Shown here piece after piece: positions 7,650 to 15,498 of a stretch of DNA of 64,000 nucleotides. The position numbers were made by a program, and so were the translations under genes. Source of the DNA: Dechloromonas sp. HYN0024 (lineage in GTDB: Bacteria; Pseudomonadota; Gammaproteobacteria; Burkholderiales; Rhodocyclaceae); contig NZ_CP031842.1 of the NCBI RefSeq assembly GCF_003441615.1, forward strand, positions 634,501 to 698,500, written 5' to 3'. Each line of letters begins with the position of its first letter. The stretch's first letter is position 1. The notes under the pieces are model-generated. The model was not told the origin of the DNA, ran no database searches, and saw nothing but the letters and a program-made list of their open reading frames with translations.

Positions 7650-9755
7650 TTATTTGACAGCGAGGCCGGGGGAGGCCTCGATACCGAGTTGGGTAAGAAG
7701 CTTTTCCTGGGCTCCAGTGATTGCTGCAGCTGCAAGCGACAGTGGATCTCCGCAGGTCGAACATTGCGATTCGACCCCGTGCGTGATGTGCCGCAAAAGT
7801 AGGTCGATGCGCGAACTCCAGACACCTGCTTCGCGCAATTCGGTTTCCCAAAAATGACGCCCCAGATCTCCGCTGAAACGAAGTTCATCCGGCCACCAGC
7901 CTGTCAATGCAGCGGTGCCAAGCGGGGAAAATTCCTGGTTTTCATCAATCTCAAAAAACAGCGGCATGCAGCGGCCAGAGTGAAATGCCTCTAGTGCTAC
8001 GATTAGCTTGCGGTTTTCAGCGACAGGATTTTTTTGAAGGCGGCGATACAAAGCGGCACAGTGGGCGTACCAGTATTTCAACTGTTTCTTGAGGATTGAA
8101 TTGACTGGAACTTTGGTCTCACCAGGAAAGGCGCCGACCCACTTATCGTTGAAACTCGAAAAATCGGCTTCTGGGAGCAGGTTGTGGGTGTTGAACCTCA
8201 GTTCTTTTACTTCGCGTCCAGCTAGACAGAAGATTGCAATTGAGGCGCAAAGTCGTGCATATGCATTGTGAAAACCGATCAAGCGCTCGATTGAAGAATT
8301 ACGGCCTGGGTTGAGCTCAAAAACTGACGAAACCATCCAGGTGTGCCAGTCGTAAAGTGCGTCACGCGTGGGTACGATTCGAGATCCAAATGGCAAACCA
8401 GGCTCAAATGAAACTGGTTCTCCCCATCCCAGGGCAGCAAAAAGAGTTTTGCTTGCCGCCCACGTCTCGTTCCTTTGCACGTGACAGTAGTAAAGTTTCG
8501 ACCCTGGAATCAGCGCATAGTCGTTAACTAGTATCGCCGCCGTTAGCCGGTCGATGCCAAGATTGACGCAGTACGGGCCAGCTGTCGAAAGCATTCTCGC
8601 TATCGATGGCGACAGCGCAGCATCGCTGTTGGGCAAGGTTAGTTGCCGGCCATACGTATTTGCATCAGGTAGTAAATCGGCGAGTGTTGATGCGTCCGGA
8701 TATTCGCGCTTAAGTTTTCTTAGAAGATTGGCAACAACTGCTGGCATCGGCTTTACGATAATTTTGTTTGCAGGGCGGAAACAGCAAGCTTTCGTCTCTG
8801 GTGTAGCCGCGCTCGGGGTTATCGGATCGAGATTGGTTTTTATAAGTCCCGCATCGATGTCCAGCGCCATAATCCAAGCATCACTAATTTCGATCGATGC
8901 CAATGGGATATATATCGACGTGCGCAAGCTTAGGCCCAACGAGAATGCGACGAGCTCCAGCAACGCTGTTTGCTCACCGCCTTCAGCACGCTTAAGCAGT
9001 GCGTTGGCTGATTCCAGTAGCTGAGCCTCGGATTGGTGTCTGCGGTCGAGGACGGCTTGGCGCTGCCGAGGCGGTGAATACCGCATCTTGCGCGATAGTT
9101 CGAAGCGAGCATGAACATCAAATAGACGCTCGCAGTTGCTAGATTCTGGATTTGGATTGCTACCGTTTTCGAAGATCTCCGCAGCCAGAGCGCGCTTTTT
9201 GCGGTAGATCCCTTCCCATGCCAAATGGGATTTTTCGTCATTACATTTTTCGTCGAACAACTTTGGTGCAACAGAACGACGAATAGCAGTGGCGAAAGCT
9301 TTTTCAACCTTTTTTCCAGTCGCAAGCGCCAATGCGATGGCAAGGCCCGTTGCTTCAAGCTCCAGTAAAAGATTCGCTGTGGCGGCCTGATGTAGTGACA
9401 CGCATAGCGAATAGCCTGGATACGGAAGGAGACGCCGGAACATCGGGATCTCAAGTTCTTCCTTTTTGTGGGAAATGTCCCCGTTCTGGCTTAAATGGAT
9501 TGCGAGTTGGGCCACACTTTTTTCAACAACAATAAACGTCGGCGACGGTGACAACAGAGTCTTGCCGTAGATTTGTATTGCGCTTGATGCGATACCCACT
9601 ACTTCAGCAAATAGCGGCTTGTCGGCAGGGGCGCTGATGACATCTGCAAGGTAATCACGTACTGCGATGATTTCTGAGTTGAGATTTCTTTCGGTTTCTT
9701 TTTGTCGGTCGATCGGAAGAGATATGGTGTTGCTGTAATTGGTAAAAATGCTCAT
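7650..9755 (-). CDS. Degenerate tyrosine-recombinase-like protein of trio (701 aa)
   Basis: First gene of the trio, with the RBS AGGAG upstream of ATG 9755. The C-terminal part (about 490-665) resembles a tyrosine recombinase: Arg-I box LAGREVKELRF (R514), K548 in GETKVP, then GRHFWETELREAGV followed by LLLRHITHG, the pattern seen in integrases that read RHxxRT...GHxxxG. The box-II arginine is glutamate (E637), the GH is RH (H656), and no tyrosine follows up to the C-terminus. It is therefore predicted to be catalytically inactive and structural or regulatory. A CxxC pair (C665, C668) near the end could bind metal. The N-terminal 450 residues are unrecognised. Its 5' end faces the att remnant 614 bp away. 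Confidence 0.7.
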   Translation of the reverse strand: MSIFTNYSNTISLPIDRQKETERNLNSEIIAVRDYLADVISAPADKPLFAEVVGIASSAIQIYGKTLLSPSPTFIVVEKSVAQLAIHLSQNGDISHKKEELEIPMFRRLLPYPGYSLCVSLHQAATANLLLELEATGLAIALALATGKKVEKAFATAIRRSVAPKLFDEKCNDEKSHLAWEGIYRKKRALAAEIFENGSNPNPESSNCERLFDVHARFELSRKMRYSPPRQRQAVLDRRHQSEAQLLESANALLKRAEGGEQTALLELVAFSLGLSLRTSIYIPLASIEISDAWIMALDIDAGLIKTNLDPITPSAATPETKACCFRPANKIIVKPMPAVVANLLRKLKREYPDASTLADLLPDANTYGRQLTLPNSDAALSPSIARMLSTAGPYCVNLGIDRLTAAILVNDYALIPGSKLYYCHVQRNETWAASKTLFAALGWGEPVSFEPGLPFGSRIVPTRDALYDWHTWMVSSVFELNPGRNSSIERLIGFHNAYARLCASIAIFCLAGREVKELRFNTHNLLPEADFSSFNDKWVGAFPGETKVPVNSILKKQLKYWYAHCAALYRRLQKNPVAENRKLIVALEAFHSGRCMPLFFEIDENQEFSPLGTAALTGWWPDELRFSGDLGRHFWETELREAGVWSSRIDLLLRHITHGVESQCSTCGDPLSLAAAAITGAQEKLLTQLGIEASPGLAVK

Positions 9756-9954
9756 GGAAATGCTCCTGATGGGAAGATAAAAATCCAGGTGCCGGGTATA
9801 GACGTGACGAGACCTCGTTCAACGACGAAGTCGAAAAAAGGGATGAGCCAGCCGGCGCTAGCTAAGCGGAGAAAATGCCCAAAAAGTCGGTGAACGGCCT
9901 ATTGCGGGGCGGTGCTTTTTAAATGGAAATTGTGGACAAATTAGTCCCGAGGTA

Positions 9955-9973
9955 GCAAACTTTGGTAGTTTGC
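9955..9973. repeat. Inverted repeat GCAAACT-N5-AGTTTGC
   Basis: Perfect 7-bp arms with a 5-bp loop, 200 bp upstream of the trio start. Candidate operator or recombinase arm site; could also be a small hairpin. Confidence 0.4.
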
Positions 9974-10040
9974 AAATAACCTGTATCGCGAACCAAACTG
10001 GGTCCGCCTCCATTTTTAGGAGTGGAGTTGAATCCTACTC

Positions 10041-10057
10041 AGCAACTCTAAGTTGCT
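10041..10057. repeat. Inverted repeat AGCAACT-N3-AGTTGCT
   Basis: Perfect 7-bp arms with a 3-bp spacer. A related GCAACTC occurs again near 10136. Candidate protein-binding site upstream of the trio operon. Confidence 0.4.
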
Positions 10058-10369
10058 GTTTTAAGCGGCAGTGAGTCGCCGAAGCCTTGAAACTATTTAA
10101 GCTAGTTGTCATCCTGCCATGACTACTGCGTTTATGCAACTCCGAGTGCCTAACAGCAAGAAGTAGTCAAGGCCGAGGGGGGCTTTTGGGTTGAAGGTGT
10201 GACATGAATCGAATTTGTTTGTTGTTGTTCGTTGTATAGTTGTCACAGTTTCAATCTGGGTCGTGAATGTTAAGTGTATGAACATTAACGAATTGTCGCG
10301 ATTGATGCCATTCAACCCAAAACTAAATACCTGCATATACACACCTATTTCTGAAGCTTCGGGACGCAA

Positions 10370-10391
10370 TCGAATCCTGTCACTCCGACCA
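10370..10391 (+). other. Att-site remnant: 3' end of tRNA-Pro (T-loop to CCA)
   Basis: The 22 bp begin TCGAATCCTGTCACTCC and end GACCA. They match what a tRNA 3' end must show: T-loop TCGAAT, T-stem strand CCTGT, acceptor strand CACTCCG, discriminator A and CCA. An acceptor ending CCG-A-CCA pairs with a 5' CGG, which among bacterial tRNAs points to tRNA-Pro. Upstream of 10370 there is no anticodon arm, D-arm or 5' acceptor strand, so this is a fragment, not a tRNA gene. A terminator follows at 10416. This is the expected distal junction of an element integrated in a tRNA-Pro 3' end. Confidence 0.75.
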
Positions 10392-10415
10392 CAACACTGC
10401 AGAGAAAAAGCACCT

Positions 10416-10440
10416 AGCCATCCTTCGGGGTGGCTTTTTG
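10416..10440 (+). terminator. Rho-independent terminator after the tRNA-Pro remnant
   Basis: Stem AGCCATCC / GGGTGGCT with a TTCG tetraloop and a following T-run. Probably the native terminator of the tRNA-Pro gene, now separated from it by the inserted element. Confidence 0.85.
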
Positions 10441-10533
10441 CTTTTTGTGGTCGGTGTTTTTGTACTGCTCCCGATTGCTTGGAGATAAATTCTGGGTGCG
10501 CTTTCGGGTTTGTCGAAGTGTGGTAAAAATGGA

Positions 10534-10562
10534 AGCTTGCAGATTTTCTGCAGGCTTTTTTG
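10534..10562 (+). terminator. Second rho-independent terminator
   Basis: 10-bp stem (AGCTTGCAGA / TCTGCAGGCT) with a 3-nt loop and a T6 tract, ending 16 bp before the PP0621-family gene. A possible promoter (TTGTAC, 18 bp, GATAAA near 10459-10488) lies between the two terminators, so a short transcript of about 60-70 nt is conceivable. Confidence 0.75.
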
Positions 10563-10577
10563 TTTTCGGGGTTCTCC

Positions 10578-10808
10578 ATGAAATACCTGCTTTTGTTGGC
10601 ATTCCTTGCGGCGGTCTGGTGGGTGTGGTCGAAGCGTCAGGTGGGTGAGAGACGAGATGCTCAGCAGCGGCCGGAGGCGCCGTCTGAAAAGATGGTGATT
10701 TGCGCGAATTGTGGTGTCCATCTCCCCGAGAGCGAAGGCCTTGCCGGTGGTGGCCAGCTTTATTGCTGCGAAGCGCATCGCGTCGCAGGCAGTTCCAAGG
10801 CGCCCTGA
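10578..10808 (+). CDS. PP0621-family small membrane-anchored protein
   Basis: A 76-aa protein with an N-terminal membrane segment (MKYLLLLAFLAAVWWVW), a basic spacer and a C-terminal zinc-ribbon-like part: CANCGVHLPESEG then YCCEAHR. This matches the short PP0621 family commonly found just ahead of pilS in beta- and gammaproteobacteria; its molecular role is unknown. I use the ATG at 10578 rather than an upstream TTG at 10560. Its stop overlaps the pilS start (TGATG). Confidence 0.8.
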   Translation: MKYLLLLAFLAAVWWVWSKRQVGERRDAQQRPEAPSEKMVICANCGVHLPESEGLAGGGQLYCCEAHRVAGSSKAP

Positions 10809-12418
10809 TGCCGCGTTGGCTTTCATCGACCTGGGAGGCCAACTGGCGGTCGTTCCAGTACTTCAATCTGTACCGTTTGGTACTTGCTGTATTGCTTTTT
10901 CTTGCCCTGGTTTTCCCCCACGACTGGACCTCTCGTTTGAACCTGTCGCCATCCCCCCTGATTTTCGGGGTGACCGGCTTCTATATTCTGGCAACCGTGG
11001 CCGGCCTACTCTCGGCAACGTACTGGCAGCATCGATTCAACAGCCAACTGTCGGCCCAGATGCTGGTCGATGTGCTGGTGGTCAATTCGATCATGTATCA
11101 GGCTGGTGGTGTTGGCAGTGGCTTGAGTGTGCTGTTGCTGGTGTCGCTGGCGGCAGCCAGTCTGGTCGGGCGTGGGCGGCTGGTGTTGTTCTATGCGGCA
11201 CTGGCTACCCTGGCGATTCTGCTGACGCAGATTTATGGCATTTTCGCCAGCGGATTCGACGAGGCATCGATCGTTCAGGCGGGTTTTATTTCCGCCGGCT
11301 TTTTTGCTACTGCGGTTCTGGCCCGTTTGCTCGGACAGCGGGTGATGATCAACGAGGAACTGGCTCGTCGACGGGGCGAGGCGCTGGATAACCAAATCAG
11401 GATCAGCCAGCGCGTCGTAGAGCGGGTACAGGATGGCGTACTGATCGTTGCCAAGGGCGGGGTGGTCAGCCATAGCAATCCTGTTGCCAGGGCGATGCTT
11501 GGCTTGCCTGATGCGGAGGGTGGGGTTGCCCTGATCGCACCCGCCCCGTCACTGGCCACGGCGCTGCAGGCATGGGACGAGGGGCAGGGTGACGATGGTT
11601 TGCAGTTTTGCGGCGCCGACGGCCGTGACTTGCAGGCGCGTTTTGAACGTACGGCGAGTACAGATGGCGAGGTCTTGGTATTTCTTGACGATGTTGGCCG
11701 TATCAAGGAGCGGGCTCAGCAGTTGAAGCTGGCGTCGCTGGGGCGATTGACGGCAAGTATCGCCCATGAAATCCGCAATCCCTTGTCGGCCATTGGCCAT
11801 GCAGGCGAACTACTGCGAGAAGAGCGGCGGGGGGATATTCAGGATCGGCTGCTGCGTATTCTTAACGAGAACGTGATTCGCCTTGACCGGATTGTCGTCG
11901 ATATTCTGGAGCTCGGCCGCCAAAGTGTGGCCGAGCCGGAGCAACTGCAGCTTGACCAGTTTTGCGCCGATTTCGTCGAGCGCTTTGTGGCGACGGAAAG
12001 TTTGTCGCCCGATGTGGTCGTTTTGGAGGCAGTTCCCCTCAATCTTTGCTTTGATCGTTCGCATCTGCATCGCGTGCTCTGGAATCTGGTCAGCAATGCC
12101 TTGCGTCATTCAAGCCAGGGGCCGGGAGCGGTCCGTATCGAACTCTGCCATGCGGCGCATGAAGGGCAGGTAGAATTGCATGTAATAGATGACGGTGCCG
12201 GGGTTCCCGAAGCCGTGCGCGAACAGATATTTGAACCATTTTTCACGACGCATACGCATGGTACCGGCCTCGGTTTATTCATTGCGCGTGAATTGTGCGC
12301 GACCAACGGGGCGAGCCTGGCCTTGGTCTCTTCGGCAGGTGGAGCGCATTTCATTGTGGCAGGGAGAAACGACAAGTGTCTGGTGGCAGAATCGAACGGC
12401 GCCCAAGGGGCGAACTGA
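10808..12418 (+). CDS. pilS: Sensor histidine kinase PilS
   Basis: 536-aa inner-membrane kinase, partner of the next gene, which in related bacteria controls type IV pilin transcription. About six membrane helices (residues 20-185), a PAS-like segment (about 205-300), the H-box SIAHEIRNPLSAIG (about 317) and HATPase motifs (N-box VSNALRHS, G1 DDGAGVP, G2 GTGLGLF). The ATG at 10808 overlaps the preceding stop, whereas a longer frame from 10700 is only the shadow of PP0621. The gene overlaps pilR by 43 nt. The name rests on the PP0621-pilS-pilR-ampD order; another NtrB/NtrC-type pair is possible. Confidence 0.8.
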   Translation: MPRWLSSTWEANWRSFQYFNLYRLVLAVLLFLALVFPHDWTSRLNLSPSPLIFGVTGFYILATVAGLLSATYWQHRFNSQLSAQMLVDVLVVNSIMYQAGGVGSGLSVLLLVSLAAASLVGRGRLVLFYAALATLAILLTQIYGIFASGFDEASIVQAGFISAGFFATAVLARLLGQRVMINEELARRRGEALDNQIRISQRVVERVQDGVLIVAKGGVVSHSNPVARAMLGLPDAEGGVALIAPAPSLATALQAWDEGQGDDGLQFCGADGRDLQARFERTASTDGEVLVFLDDVGRIKERAQQLKLASLGRLTASIAHEIRNPLSAIGHAGELLREERRGDIQDRLLRILNENVIRLDRIVVDILELGRQSVAEPEQLQLDQFCADFVERFVATESLSPDVVVLEAVPLNLCFDRSHLHRVLWNLVSNALRHSSQGPGAVRIELCHAAHEGQVELHVIDDGAGVPEAVREQIFEPFFTTHTHGTGLGLFIARELCATNGASLALVSSAGGAHFIVAGRNDKCLVAESNGAQGAN

Positions 12419-13731
12419 GCCGGGTCCTCGTCATTGACGACGAGCCCGATATTCGCGAACTGATCGATTTGACCCTGGCCCGCATGGGCCTGGCGACCGA
12501 GTGTGTCGGCTCGGTAGCGGAGGCACGAGCCGCCCTGGCCAGCGATGTATTCCAGCTCTGTCTGACGGATATGCGGTTGCCCGATGGCGATGGGCTGGAG
12601 ATCGTTCGCTGCATTGCCGAGTCTCATCCGCAGACGCCGGTCGCCGTGATAACCGCCTACGGTAGCGCCGAAAACGCGGTTGCTGCACTCAAGGCCGGTG
12701 CTTTTGATTATCTCGCCAAGCCGGTTGGCCTCGAGCAGTTGCGCACCCTGGTCAAGGCGGCTTTGCGCCTGCCCGGTGGCGAGCCAGATGGCGAGCCGTC
12801 GTTGCAGGCACTGATTGGCGAATCGCCGAGCATGCAGCAGGTGCGGGCGATGATCGAAAAGCTGGCGCGCAGCCAGGCACCCATCTATATTTCCGGAGAG
12901 TCAGGCAGCGGCAAGGAACTGGCCGCACGCCTGATCCATGGTCGCAGTGCGCGTGCGGTGGGGACCTTCGTCCCCGTCAACTGCGGGGCGATTCCCGAAA
13001 ATCTCATGGAAAGTGAGTTCTTTGGCTATCGCAAAGGGGCGTTTACCGGTGCGGATAGCGAACGCGAAGGATTTTTCCAGGCGGCGCATGGTGGCACCTT
13101 GTTTCTCGACGAGGTGGCCGATCTGCCGCTCGCCATGCAAGTCAAACTTTTGCGGGCCATTCAGGAAAAGCGGGTACGCAAGGTAGGGAGTGTGGCCGAG
13201 GAGCCGGTCGATGTCCGCATCATCTGCGCGACGCACCGAAATTTGCGTGACCTGGTCGATAAAGGCAGCTTCCGTCAGGACTTGTATTACCGACTCAACG
13301 TTATCGAACTGCGCATGCCACCGCTGCGTGAGCGGATGGAGGATATCGTGCCCTTGGTCGAGGTCATCCTGCGCCGAGTGTACGGTGATATGCCGCCCAA
13401 GCTGTCGACCGGAGCGCTCAAGGCGCTGGCGTACTACTCCTTCCCCGGCAACGTCCGCGAACTTGAAAATATTCTCGAACGGGCGACTGCCCTTTGTTCC
13501 GGCGACCTCATTGAAGTCGAGGATCTGCACCTCGGCCCGGAAGAGATGTCGGGTAGCGAGGATCAGGGACGGGGCAGCGAAACGCTGGACGAATACCTCA
13601 ATCGCCTGGAACGTCTGGCTATTCTTGAAGCCTTGCAGAAATCCGAAGGAAATCGAACCGCTGCGGCTCGCCTGCTCGGGGTTACCTTCCGCTCAATGCG
13701 CTACCGGCTTGAGCGCCTGGGTATCGAGTGA
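12376..13731 (+). CDS. pilR: Sigma-54-dependent response regulator PilR
   Basis: 451-aa NtrC-type activator. Receiver domain at about residues 17-130 with the phospho-acceptor in LTDMRLPDGDG; AAA+ domain with Walker A GESGSGKE, the sigma-54 contact loop GAFTGA, Walker B GGTLFLDE; a C-terminal Fis-type HTH (NRTAAARLLGVTFRSMRYRLERLGI). The start is GTG 12376, 15 codons ahead of the receiver, preceded by a GGGAG RBS inside pilS. Expected to activate pilin promoters with RpoN after phosphorylation by PilS. Its stop overlaps the ampD start. Confidence 0.87.
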   Translation: MSGGRIERRPRGELSRVLVIDDEPDIRELIDLTLARMGLATECVGSVAEARAALASDVFQLCLTDMRLPDGDGLEIVRCIAESHPQTPVAVITAYGSAENAVAALKAGAFDYLAKPVGLEQLRTLVKAALRLPGGEPDGEPSLQALIGESPSMQQVRAMIEKLARSQAPIYISGESGSGKELAARLIHGRSARAVGTFVPVNCGAIPENLMESEFFGYRKGAFTGADSEREGFFQAAHGGTLFLDEVADLPLAMQVKLLRAIQEKRVRKVGSVAEEPVDVRIICATHRNLRDLVDKGSFRQDLYYRLNVIELRMPPLRERMEDIVPLVEVILRRVYGDMPPKLSTGALKALAYYSFPGNVRELENILERATALCSGDLIEVEDLHLGPEEMSGSEDQGRGSETLDEYLNRLERLAILEALQKSEGNRTAAARLLGVTFRSMRYRLERLGIE

Positions 13732-14297
13732 TGGACTGGCAGCCTGATGGCTGGCTGGCTGGCGTGCGCTGGCTGCCTTCGCCCAACTTCGGCATGCGGC
13801 CGGCCGGCGAAGCAGTATCCCTGATTGTCGTGCACAACATCAGTTTGCCGCCGGATGAATTTGGGGGTGACTGGGTCGAGGATTTTTTCCTCAATCGTCT
13901 GGATGCCAGCGCGCATCCCTATTTTTCGACCATTGCCGGATTGCAGGTATCGGCCCATTTTTACATCCGCCGCGATGGGCGGATTGTCCAGTTCGTCGGC
14001 TGCGACCAGCGGGCCTGGCATGCCGGGCAATCCTGCTGGTGCGAACGTGACAACTGCAATGATTTCTCGGTGGGAATAGAGCTCGAAGGCTCAGATAGCC
14101 AGCCTTATGCGGCCGCACAATACGAGGCGCTGTGGCAGCTCATTGACGCCCTGCGCCAGCGCTATCCGATAGCCACTATCGCAGGCCACTGTCACATTGC
14201 CCCCGGACGCAAGACCGATCCGGGGCCGGCTTTCGACTGGCCAGCCCTGCGGGGTCGTTATTCTGACCTCGATCTACCGCCCGAAATAGCGGCCTAA
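13731..14297 (+). CDS. ampD: 1,6-anhydro-N-acetylmuramyl-L-alanine amidase AmpD
   Basis: 188-aa cytoplasmic zinc amidase that removes peptides from anhydromuropeptides during cell-wall recycling. Amidase_2 motifs: VVHNIS (first zinc His), the WHAG region, ELEGSDSQPY, and GHCHIAPGRKTDPGP carrying the later His and Asp ligands and the catalytic lysine. The ATG at 13731 overlaps the pilR stop (TGATG); a GTG one codon earlier is less likely. No signal peptide, consistent with AmpD rather than periplasmic homologues. Confidence 0.9.
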   Translation: MDWQPDGWLAGVRWLPSPNFGMRPAGEAVSLIVVHNISLPPDEFGGDWVEDFFLNRLDASAHPYFSTIAGLQVSAHFYIRRDGRIVQFVGCDQRAWHAGQSCWCERDNCNDFSVGIELEGSDSQPYAAAQYEALWQLIDALRQRYPIATIAGHCHIAPGRKTDPGPAFDWPALRGRYSDLDLPPEIAA

Positions 14298-15434
14298 GCG
14301 TTCAGCCGCCTCGGCCAGTCGGTCGACGCTGGTCGTATACGCAAAGCGGATGTGTCTTTCTGGTTGATTGCTGCCGAAATCAAGGCCAGGCGTCGCCGCG
14401 ACGCCGGCTTTTTCCAGCAAGTCGGCAGCCAGTGCAAAGCTGTCGCCAGTCAAGGCAGAGCAATCGCAATAGAGGTAGAAGGCACCCTCTGGCCGGGCTG
14501 TGATGCGAAAGCCGATGCGCTCCAGGGCCGGGGCGAGAAAATCACGGCGGCGGCGAAACTCGGCGCGCCGGGACTCAAGCAGGGCGATGGTGTCGGGCGC
14601 GAAGGCCGCCAGTGCTCCGTACTGGGCCGGCGTCGACGGGCAGAGCGTGAGGTTCTGGGCCAGTTTCTCGACATCGCGTACGTACGCTTCGGGAACGACC
14701 ATCCAGCCCAGCCGCCAGCCTGTCATCTGGAAATACTTGGAAAAACTGTTGATCACCCAGATATCGTCGCCGGCAGCACAGGCGGTCGGTGCATCGGTTT
14801 CGTAAGTCAGGCCGTGGTAAATCTCGTCGACCAGAAAATGCCCATTTTTTTCCCGGCAGACGGTGGCCAGCCCCTCAATGTCGGCGAGCGACAATAATGT
14901 CCCGGTCGGGTTGGCGGGCGATGCCACCAGCAGACCGGCGGTATTCGCCATCCAGTGCTGGCGAAGGAGGGCCGGGGTTGGCTGGAAGTTGGTTTCAGGT
15001 CCGACCGGGATATTCTGCGGTCGCCCGTCATATGTGCGCAGAATGTGACGGTTGCATGGGTAGCCGGGGTCGGTCAGCAGCCATTCGCGGCCGGGATCAG
15101 CGAGGCAGGCAAAGGCCAGGTTAAGGGCGCCGGAAGCACCATTGGTGATGACAATGCGGCTGGACGCGACGCTAACCCCGTAACGCTCGTTGTAGAAGGT
15201 GCTGATCGCCTGGCGCAAGGCCGGCAGGCCGAGAGCCTCGGTGTATTTTGTTTTGTCGCTTTGTATCGCCTCGACGGCTGCCCTGGCGATTGGCTCGGGG
15301 GTCGGGAAATCGGGTTCGCCGACTTCCATGTGAATGATGTCGCGTCCTTCGGCTTCGAGTTGGCGGGCGCGGGTCAGCAGTTCGACGACGTGGAAGGGTT
15401 CGATCTCGGCAAGGCGGGCGGCGGGATGATACAT
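14274..15434 (-). CDS. Pyridoxal-phosphate aminotransferase (class I/II)
   Basis: 386-aa fold-type I aminotransferase. Motifs: VGEPDFPTPEP, TNGASGALNLAF, SPANPTGT, VDEIYHGLTY and SFSKYFQMTGWRLGW with the PLP lysine, plus the substrate-carboxylate arginine near RFAYTTS. Resembles the aspartate/alanine-type COG0436 enzymes; the amino donor is not predictable. The ATG at 15434 is preceded by GGAG and starts at MYHPAARL; the longer frame extends into the pckG terminator and is not used. The 3' end overlaps the convergent ampD by 24 bp. Confidence 0.87.
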   Translation of the reverse strand: MYHPAARLAEIEPFHVVELLTRARQLEAEGRDIIHMEVGEPDFPTPEPIARAAVEAIQSDKTKYTEALGLPALRQAISTFYNERYGVSVASSRIVITNGASGALNLAFACLADPGREWLLTDPGYPCNRHILRTYDGRPQNIPVGPETNFQPTPALLRQHWMANTAGLLVASPANPTGTLLSLADIEGLATVCREKNGHFLVDEIYHGLTYETDAPTACAAGDDIWVINSFSKYFQMTGWRLGWMVVPEAYVRDVEKLAQNLTLCPSTPAQYGALAAFAPDTIALLESRRAEFRRRRDFLAPALERIGFRITARPEGAFYLYCDCSALTGDSFALAADLLEKAGVAATPGLDFGSNQPERHIRFAYTTSVDRLAEAAERLGRYFGR

Positions 15435-15444
15435 GCGCTTCTCC

Positions 15445-15476
15445 AAAACAAAACGGCCACCCGGAGGCGGCCGTTT
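15445..15476 (-). terminator. Terminator of pckG
   Basis: Stem AAACGGCC / GGCCGTTT (15451-15458 with 15469-15476) followed, on the minus strand, by a T-rich tract. It separates pckG from the aminotransferase downstream. Confidence 0.8.
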
Positions 15477-15498
15477 GATTATCGCAGGCTGATGAAGA

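Larger units (their letters stand above)
9756..10369. other. Non-coding spacer between recombinase trio and att remnant
   Basis: No convincing gene in about 610 bp: the short ORFs lack RBS and coding character. It holds two perfect inverted repeats (9955-9973 and 10041-10057) listed separately. As the region between a recombinase operon and its att site it is where recombinase and regulator binding sites would be expected (inference). Confidence 0.5.

Noticed and set aside
10330..10391. Possible complete tRNA gene
   Set aside because: Only the part from T-loop to CCA is present; no anticodon arm, D-arm or matching 5' acceptor strand upstream.
10109..10866. Several 100-156 aa ORFs on both strands around the att remnant
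   Set aside because: No RBS or recognisable domain; they run through the tRNA fragment, terminators and the PP0621 gene.
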